The notes below the pieces were generated by a model, which worked only from the letters and a program-made list of their open reading frames with translations, searched no databases and was not told the DNA's origin. A stretch of DNA of 31,134 nt from a virus. Where the stretch lies: positions 1 to 31,134 of the IMG/VR virus record IMGVR_UViG_3300042562_000203; one strand, written 5' to 3'. Within the stretch, counting starts at the first letter, position 1. Every line of letters begins with the position of its first letter. The position numbers and the translations under genes are program-made. Shown here in pieces: positions 27,152 to 31,134 of this stretch.

Positions 27152-27480
27152 TAGTTTAATTCAAATCTAAGTTTATTGTTTTCAATCCTTGTTAATAGTT
27201 CCTCATTACTTACTGACTTCATTATTCTATCAATAGTAGCATCGTCATTGTTTACCCACATTGTTTTATTTTCTGTTTCAGTTAAGGTGTATAATCTTGG
27301 ATGTGTTAATGTCGGTGGCTTACCTACTTCACTTAATCCCCAACCTATAACTACATCGTCTTTTTTATAATATGAAGTCATTACTGCCATTGTAGAAAAG
27401 TCCTCAGGGTTTCCTTTGCGTGGCATCAATTCATAACCTTGCGTTTTAATGTATTCGGTAAATGTATTACTTTTTTCCAT
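27151..27480 (-). CDS. Hypothetical protein, 109 aa
   Basis: No family recognised. It starts MEKSNTFTEYIKTQGYELMP, has a beta-prone centre (TMAVMTSYYKKDDVVIGWGL) and a charged helical C-terminus (TIDRIMKSVSNEELLTRIEN). There is no membrane segment or cysteine. It lies between the SSB-like gene (26-nt gap) and a 55-aa gene with which its stop overlaps (TAATG). It is likely expressed from the promoter at 27882-27912. Confidence 0.55.
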   Translation of the reverse strand: MEKSNTFTEYIKTQGYELMPRKGNPEDFSTMAVMTSYYKKDDVVIGWGLSEVGKPPTLTHPRLYTLTETENKTMWVNNDDATIDRIMKSVSNEELLTRIENNKLRFELN

Positions 27481-27506
27481 CCGTATTTATCTAATTGTTC
27501 GGTTAA

Positions 27507-27782
27507 TCAGAATGGCAGGTCATTATCATTTGTCAAGTTTTCGCTATCGTTTACTTGACTTCTTGAGTCCGTTGGTTTAACATAGGTATCAATCTCAAGA
27601 TAGTGAGTAGGCTTACCCTCTACTATTGTTTGCTTTTTTTTAAGGTTGCAATTAACCCACTCTTTACCCTCCATAGCTTTGTTCAATGCTTGTAGGTCTG
27701 ATTTTGAAAAACTAATCTTTAGCATTTTGCCAAACTTAGTTTCAATTGTCTTTGCGTTACCGCAGTAAATTTTTTCGCTCAT
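27507..27782 (-). CDS. SSB-like single-stranded DNA-binding protein, 91 aa
   Basis: The N-terminal part (MSEKIYCGNAKTIETKFGKM, then KISFSKSDLQALNKA and KEWVNCNLKKKQT) resembles short SSB-like proteins of Bacteroidetes phages with an OB-like core. The last residues are NDNDLPF: an acidic-hydrophobic tip with terminal Phe as in the DDDIPF tails of SSB, which recruit partner proteins. It is shorter than bacterial SSB. It is far from the replication genes, near terminase, behind its own promoter, so it may be made early. The ATG at 27782 overlaps a 33-aa leader ORF by ATGA. Confidence 0.6.
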   Translation of the reverse strand: MSEKIYCGNAKTIETKFGKMLKISFSKSDLQALNKAMEGKEWVNCNLKKKQTIVEGKPTHYLEIDTYVKPTDSRSQVNDSENLTNDNDLPF

Positions 27783-27880
27783 TTTGTTGTTTTTATATTT
27801 TGATGTGGTGTATTATCCGTAACCTGTTTTGGTTTCTCTTTGGGTTTCTCTTTGCTTATTTCAATGTTAATGTAAAACAT
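27779..27880 (-). CDS. 33-aa leader ORF before the SSB-like gene
   Basis: ATG 27880 opens a frame that ends in TGA overlapping the ATG of the SSB-like gene (ATGA, 27779-27782). The peptide starts MFYINIEISKEK and contains a KEKPKEKPK repeat, ending KTTK. A caution is that its ATG lies 1 nt after a -7 element (27882-27889), so transcripts from that promoter would start inside or just after the ATG. It may be translated only from read-through mRNA, or as a leaderless message. Confidence 0.35.
   Translation of the reverse strand: MFYINIEISKEKPKEKPKQVTDNTPHQNIKTTK
27831..27854. repeat. Two tandem 12-bp repeats (GGTTTCTCTTTG)
   Basis: Plus strand GGTTTCTCTTTG occurs at 27831-27842 and again at 27843-27854 with no spacer. 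It lies in the leader between the promoter at 27882 and the SSB-like ATG at 27782. It could be a protein-binding site (operator or autoregulation by the SSB-like protein on mRNA), or just part of the small leader ORF, where it encodes KEKP twice. Confidence 0.6.
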
Positions 27881-27881
27881 G

Positions 27882-27912
27882 CAAATATACTATTTAATTT
27901 TTATTTAGCAAA
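27882..27912 (-). promoter_or_regulatory. Promoter upstream of the SSB-like/terminase genes (TTTG-N19-TATATTTG)
   Basis: The -33 TTTG (27912-27909) lies at the end of the glycosyltransferase gene; the -7 TATATTTG (27889-27882) is 19 bp on. Both are exact consensus matches. Predicted start is about 27876, giving a leader of about 94 nt before the SSB-like ATG. It probably drives the SSB-like, small and terminase genes. Confidence 0.7.
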
Positions 27913-28841
27913 GTATTTATAATTTGACATCTTAAATCGTAACTCTTTTGCATGGTGTAACCCTTAGCATAATCTTGAAGTCCTAAAGCGTATTCATTTC
28001 GTTGGTGTTCACTTCTTATAAGTAACTCAATAGCCTTACGCCATTCTTTCGCACCATTGACTCTGATGCCCTGATAAGGCTTAACATCGCTATAAGTTCC
28101 TCCGTTGGTTATGATTGGTATTGCTGAGGCTGCACTCTCTAACAACTTAAGATTAGATTTGCATGAGGTGTATAGGTCATCATAACTCGGTAGCAATGCA
28201 AAGTCTATTAAAGCATACATATCCATGTAGTCATCAACACTTACCGCCTCTAATACTTTGACTTGATGTTGCCAATTTCCTGACCATATTCTTTGTAAAT
28301 GTTCCCAATATTCAGGGACATAACCACTCGCCCCACCTAATACTCTTGAGGCTTTATATTTGTGAAATAAAGGTATTCCTAATAACCTATGGTCTAAGTG
28401 ATGTGATAGTGTACCAATCCACCCGAATGATAACTCATGCTCAACTTGAGTGCCTCCTGTGGTTATTGCATTGTGAACTAAAATTGATTGAATATTGAAT
28501 TGTCTGTATAGTTCATCTCTCAATCTCTTTGATGCCGTTGTAACAATGTCAGCATTTCTAAGGTGTGCAATTATATTACTTGTTATCTCTAACTCATTAG
28601 GTTGTCTGTTAAGATGCCACAATGGTCGTTCAACCCAATCATCAATATCAACCCAAACCTTACTACCTTTGATTTGAAGTTCTTTAATTGATTGTAACGA
28701 TTGATGTATGCCCCTTACATTGTAAACTATGATGTCCTCAGGTTCGGTTACTTGAGCCACAAAGTCCACTTTAAAGTATTGAAACGGATTAAATAGTCGG
28801 TGATAGTTTACGCCTTGCGATTGACCTAATATTATTTTCAT
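27894..28841 (-). CDS. Glycosyltransferase, GT-B fold (family 4-like), 315 aa
   Basis: A nucleotide-sugar-dependent GT is indicated by the C-terminal half: DYMDMYALIDFALLPSYDDL, then SNLKLLESAASAIPIITNGG (the K-x-x-E-x-x-A and Gly-rich sugar-nucleotide region of GT4 enzymes) and TYSDV. The N-terminal half has QGVNYHRLFNPFQYFKVDF, then SKVWVDIDDWVE and ADIVTTASKRLRDEL, as in GT-B N-domains. The middle SFGWIGTLSHHLDHRL is a phosphate-loop-like turn. The target could be phage DNA (glucosylated modified bases), the virion, or the host surface. Its neighbours (phosphoesterase, two methyltransferases) fit DNA or surface-glycan modification. It starts at ATG 28841 (TAATG overlap). Confidence 0.75.
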   Translation of the reverse strand: MKIILGQSQGVNYHRLFNPFQYFKVDFVAQVTEPEDIIVYNVRGIHQSLQSIKELQIKGSKVWVDIDDWVERPLWHLNRQPNELEITSNIIAHLRNADIVTTASKRLRDELYRQFNIQSILVHNAITTGGTQVEHELSFGWIGTLSHHLDHRLLGIPLFHKYKASRVLGGASGYVPEYWEHLQRIWSGNWQHQVKVLEAVSVDDYMDMYALIDFALLPSYDDLYTSCKSNLKLLESAASAIPIITNGGTYSDVKPYQGIRVNGAKEWRKAIELLIRSEHQRNEYALGLQDYAKGYTMQKSYDLRCQIINTLLNKN

Positions 28842-28942
28842 TATTCAAAAATATATTTAAAAATTAATAGAACCATAAATACATAAGCTATACAACAAGT
28901 GTACCCTAAAGAGTATCCTAATGTTTTTTTAATATACTTCAT
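28841..28942 (-). CDS. 33-aa single-pass membrane peptide
   Basis: ATG 28942 lies within the end of the phosphoesterase gene (14-nt overlap), and the TAA at 28841 overlaps the glycosyltransferase ATG by one base (TAATG). The peptide starts MKYIKKTLGYSLGYTCCIAY and ends in VFMVLLIFKYIFE: a basic N-terminus and one membrane helix with two adjacent Cys. It removes an apparent 87-nt gap. A membrane anchor for the glycosyltransferase is conceivable, but is inference from adjacency. Confidence 0.55.
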   Translation of the reverse strand: MKYIKKTLGYSLGYTCCIAYVFMVLLIFKYIFE

Positions 28943-29918
28943 AAGTCTTTTGGTCTATTCGTTTATTCTCTACTCGGTAATTCCCATTCTCTTGAACTAT
29001 CACTCTTGCAAATCCTAAGTTATGTTTGCAGTTGAAAGGGTCATAGTCGGGTGCTAAGGTACACAAACAACCGATTGAGTAAGTAGTATTCAAATCCCCT
29101 TGTAAATTACTCTCACTATGTTCTGAGGTTGTATGACAATGACCAATTAACATTGAACCTTTAATCTTATTATACACTCCCTTTGCAGGATTAACAGGAC
29201 TGAAAAAACCTTTTACAATCATGTGACCATGTGTCACGGGTAGCTTACCTATCATTAAAACACTTGTTTGTGGTATCCAAACTATCCCTTTCTCTCTTAG
29301 CTTAAGTCTTGCTGATAATGTATAGTATTGGTCGTTAAATAAAACGGGTGCTTTTTTCATTAAGTATCTCATGTACCAATTATCATGGTTACCCTCTACA
29401 AAGTAGATAGGACATTTAAACTCTTCAAGCAACATATCTAAAAAGTCTTCGGTCATCTGAAACCAATCCCTAACATCTGAACTATTAGGTGGTGGTGCAT
29501 CGTGATTAGTAAATGGTTCGTTATCCAATAAGTCCCCATTAATAACTATGCAATTAATCTTATTAGTCTTACCATATTCAAGAGCCTTACCTAATGCCTT
29601 AACATCATGGTTCGGAAAGTGGATGTCACTAATTATTAAAACATTGTTACACTCTTTCGGTAAGTCTATAAAGTTTCTTTTTTCGCCTTTAGATTGTGGT
29701 AAGTTAAATTGAGTTTCAATATCAGGCTTATGGTCTACTACTTTATATTTTAATCTACTTTCACCCTGTGCGCCTGTTACCTTTCGGACTATTGAGCGTG
29801 TGTTTTCGTAGTCACTAAAATAAGTTGGATAAGTTTCTAACAAATAAGTTACTATTGCGTTCTTACTTAATTTTGGAAACTCAGTCAATGCTTTAATTGC
29901 TATATCTTGTTTTTTCAT
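28929..29918 (-). CDS. Calcineurin-like metallophosphoesterase with N-terminal helical domain, 329 aa
   Basis: All family motifs are present: SDIH (Asp98, His100), NGDLLDN (Asp129), EGNHDNW (Asn177, His178), VTHGH (His230/232) and LIGHCH (His260, His262), binding two metal ions. Residues 1-60 (DIAIKALTEFPKLSKNAIVT, then YENTRSIVRKVTG) form a separate helical region resembling a winged-helix DNA-binding domain. The enzyme may cut phosphodiester or phosphomonoester bonds; the extra domain hints at a nucleic-acid substrate, which is inference. It starts at ATG 29918, about 15 nt after a tRNA-like element, and is followed by a membrane peptide and a glycosyltransferase. Confidence 0.8.
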   Translation of the reverse strand: MKKQDIAIKALTEFPKLSKNAIVTYLLETYPTYFSDYENTRSIVRKVTGAQGESRLKYKVVDHKPDIETQFNLPQSKGEKRNFIDLPKECNNVLIISDIHFPNHDVKALGKALEYGKTNKINCIVINGDLLDNEPFTNHDAPPPNSSDVRDWFQMTEDFLDMLLEEFKCPIYFVEGNHDNWYMRYLMKKAPVLFNDQYYTLSARLKLREKGIVWIPQTSVLMIGKLPVTHGHMIVKGFFSPVNPAKGVYNKIKGSMLIGHCHTTSEHSESNLQGDLNTTYSIGCLCTLAPDYDPFNCKHNLGFARVIVQENGNYRVENKRIDQKTYEVY

Positions 29919-29932
29919 AATTTTAATTTAAA

Positions 29933-29997
29933 TGTCAATAAGGGACTCGAACTCTTATTACAAACTTGTTGGGTGTTACCTATTACACTAATTGACA
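29933..29997 (-). tRNA. tRNA-like element, 65 nt, defective anticodon arm (tRNA-Thr-like remnant?)
   Basis: The minus strand starts TGTCAAT and ends ATTGACA, a perfect 7-bp acceptor stem. Next is TA, a 4-bp D-stem (GTGT/ACAC) with an AATAGGTA loop containing the GG pair, and a T-arm AAGAG-TTCGAGT-CCCTT with the canonical T-loop and one A-C mismatch. Only 16 nt lie between D- and T-arms, where about 22 are needed. TTTGTAA (29964-29958) looks like a UGU anticodon loop, but the 3' side of the stem and the variable region are missing. No CCA is encoded. It is not a normal tRNA; likely a tRNA-Thr remnant or a tRNA-like RNA. A promoter ends 9 nt upstream. Confidence 0.5.
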
Positions 29998-30006
29998 TCG
30001 TTAATA

Positions 30007-30036
30007 CAAAAGTACTATTTTATTTTAAAAATCAAA
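30007..30036 (-). promoter_or_regulatory. Promoter directly upstream of the tRNA-like element (TTTG-N18-TACTTTTG)
   Basis: The -33 TTTG (30036-30033) and -7 TACTTTTG (30014-30007) fit the Bacteroidetes consensus with an 18-bp spacer. The predicted start, near 30001, is a few nt before the first base of the tRNA-like acceptor stem (29997). The -33 lies inside the end of the methyltransferase gene. Confidence 0.6.
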
Positions 30037-30596
30037 ATAGTTTTTTTAAACCAATGTGCCTTATCTTCTATTACTGACCTTGCATCTTCTGTTTCCTTTT
30101 CCATTAATTCAAATCCCCTCTTTTCAAACTCAGGTATTATTTCGTGGTTATCTAAGCAATTCACATGACCGAAACCCTCCTGACCTCTTACTGCCCATGA
30201 AGTAATTAAGTATTCCTTAGTGTGTTTAGTGATGTTGTCTAAGTAAATAGACATAAACTCTTTAGGTATATGCTCACCCACCTCAAGACTAATTGATAAC
30301 TCACTTTCATATAACTTAAATCCATCTAATTCAGTTGTTAAGTCTGCCTCAATTATATTATCATAAACCGCTTGTTTAGGTTTATTACCCTCAATACCTA
30401 AAATATAAACCCAATTACCAAAGTAATCCTCAATGTCTTTACAATATTGTCCAAGTCCACAACCATAATCTACTACACTCATTTGCCCTTTTTCTTCAAT
30501 AAAGTTACAAATCCACTCACTTAACTTCTCTGAGTGGACATGGTGGTGGTGTGCGGTTTCGCCATTCCAAAATCCTGTTTTTGATATTTCGCTCAT
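30015..30596 (-). CDS. Class I SAM-dependent methyltransferase, 193 aa
   Basis: The AdoMet site is visible: motif I VVDYGCGLGQY (41-51), an acidic strand-2 end (ILGIEGNKP) and motif IV SISLEVGEHIP (101-111), with a GxG-type loop and C-terminal strands (YLITSWAVRGQEGFGHVN, then KKTILIFKIK). An unusual AHHHHVHSE cluster (15-23) precedes the fold and may bind metal. No DPPY-type motif of DNA-base methylases is present, so a sugar, lipid or protein substrate is more likely than adenine or cytosine. It is next to a second methyltransferase and a glycosyltransferase, suggesting a modification pathway. The ATG overlaps the upstream stop by ATGA (30593-30596). Confidence 0.78.
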   Translation of the reverse strand: MSEISKTGFWNGETAHHHHVHSEKLSEWICNFIEEKGQMSVVDYGCGLGQYCKDIEDYFGNWVYILGIEGNKPKQAVYDNIIEADLTTELDGFKLYESELSISLEVGEHIPKEFMSIYLDNITKHTKEYLITSWAVRGQEGFGHVNCLDNHEIIPEFEKRGFELMEKETEDARSVIEDKAHWFKKTILIFKIK

Positions 30597-30787
30597 TTTG
30601 TTTTTTGTTTTAATTTAAAAGTATTGTAAACTATATCTAATAATTGTTCATCACACCATGCATTTTCAAAATCCCTTTTTAATCTATCATAGTATTTTTT
30701 TTCAATATGGTCTGTAAATTCAATATATAACGCAACTATTAAAAGTATTGCAAACCAAATCAAAACTATATAACTAAGTATTATCAT
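30593..30787 (-). CDS. Single-pass membrane protein, 64 aa
   Basis: The N-terminal helix (MIILSYIVLIWFAILLIVAL) spans the membrane, followed by a charged, helical cytoplasmic-looking tail (YYDRLKRDFENAWCDEQLLD) ending KLKQKTK. It lies between two methyltransferase genes with ATGA overlaps at both ends (30784-30787, 30593-30596), so the three are one translational unit. It may anchor one of the enzymes at the membrane. Family unknown. Confidence 0.6.
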   Translation of the reverse strand: MIILSYIVLIWFAILLIVALYIEFTDHIEKKYYDRLKRDFENAWCDEQLLDIVYNTFKLKQKTK

Positions 30788-31134
30788 AATCTGTTAATAT
30801 AAATAAACCAACAATCGTTCTCTATCTTATGTGGTGTTCCAAATATCTCAGTCACAGCTTGATTAACTCCCTCCCATGCCTTATAGTCATGCCCTGCCAT
30901 TATTCCATTAGGTTTCATTTTAGGTAACCAACAATCAATGTCTTTCATAACTGCTTCTTTGCTGTGCCCTGCATCGATGAACAGGCAGTCGACTGACTTA
31001 TCATCAAAGTATTGTGATGCCTCGTCTGTTAATGATACAATCGTTTTAATCTTATTGCCTATTAGTGACACATTGTAAGTATAACTTTCTTCTATTTCTG
31101 AGATACCCTCGTAGGCTTTTACTTCGTTTGCATC
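30784..31134 (-). CDS. Methyltransferase (Methyltransf_24-like), C-terminal part (cut by window edge)
   Basis: The frame is open to the right edge; a GTG at 31071 is in frame but the reading frame continues upstream, so the true start lies outside. The visible 116 residues include SVDCLFIDAGHSKEAVMKDI then DCWLPKMKPNGIMAGHDYKA, the motif pattern of class I methyltransferases of the Methyltransf_24 family (FIDAGH as strand 4, followed by the GG-x-HD-like loop). The substrate is often a sugar or cell-surface glycan. It forms an ATGA-linked unit with the membrane protein and the next methyltransferase. The AdoMet-binding motif I must lie upstream of the window. Confidence 0.72.
   Translation of the reverse strand, partial: DANEVKAYEGISEIEESYTYNVSLIGNKIKTIVSLTDEASQYFDDKSVDCLFIDAGHSKEAVMKDIDCWLPKMKPNGIMAGHDYKAWEGVNQAVTEIFGTPHKIENDCWFIYINRL

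Noticed and set aside
28846-28853. TATTTTTG as a -7 element before the glycosyltransferase
   Set aside because: No -33 TTTG at a usable distance, and it lies inside the small 33-aa gene in AT-rich sequence.
1-31134. CRISPR array, insertion sequence, integrase or attachment site
   Set aside because: No spaced direct repeats of CRISPR type, no transposase or recombinase motifs, and no flanking direct repeats were seen. The repeats present are coding or regulatory.

Overview
The window is a continuous piece of a low-GC tailed dsDNA phage (siphovirus-like: terminase, portal, capsid protease, tape measure, tail-assembly chaperone) or a prophage of the same type. A host in the Bacteroidetes/Flavobacteriia is inferred from three things: the primase-helicase carries a BT4734/VirE-N-like front half, starts are preceded by A-rich stretches with few Shine-Dalgarno sequences, and intergenic regions hold TTTG-N18/19-TAnnTTTG promoters, the Bacteroidetes sigma-A type. 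Every credible gene lies on the minus strand, so transcription runs from high to low coordinates. Both edges cut a gene (an exonuclease at the left, a methyltransferase at the right), so the genome continues on both sides.

Read in transcription order: (1) 31134-27500 is an accessory block with two SAM methyltransferases, small membrane proteins, a tRNA-like RNA with its own promoter, a metallophosphoesterase, a glycosyltransferase and an SSB-like protein. (2) 27480-25408 has small genes, then terS and terL. (3) 25374-17692 is a tail block: a frameshifted tail-assembly chaperone, a neck/tail completion-type protein, a DUF7448-like moron with its own promoter, distal tail proteins, two tiny membrane proteins and the tape measure protein. 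(4) 17573-14940 is the capsid block: protease/scaffold, major capsid protein, tail-tube-like protein, ended by an intrinsic terminator. (5) 14879-6295 has the portal, connectors, and repeat-rich or paralogous virion proteins. (6) 5875-4360 is a lysis cassette whose genes all overlap by ATGA. (7) 4348-1 is replication and recombination: an initiator with a candidate internal origin, primase-helicase, a Sak3/DUF1071 annealing protein and a YqaJ-type exonuclease.

The most unusual signals are regulatory. A 28-bp element (plus strand ATAAAACAA-N2-TTAA-N7-TTATTG) occurs three times, each directly upstream of a morphogenesis gene start (25374, 23708, 17573); it looks like a phage-specific middle/late promoter. 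The leader of the initiator gene carries two hairpins with perfectly complementary 6-nt loops (GGGCAU and AUGCCC), the second being an intrinsic terminator, which suggests a kissing-loop attenuation or antitermination switch. A 65-nt tRNA-like element keeps its acceptor, D and T arms but has a collapsed anticodon arm, and a promoter ends just upstream of it.

Several small genes not visible in a length-filtered ORF list are supported by exact overlaps with their neighbours: 24 aa (4824-4898), 52 aa (5484-5642), 43 aa (11937-12068), 27 aa (22181-22264), 55 aa (26984-27151), and two of 33 aa (27779-27880, 28841-28942). The order of virion genes is unusual: distal tail genes come before the tape measure gene, and protease/capsid genes come before the portal. 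All functions are assigned by eye from motifs; no database search was run.
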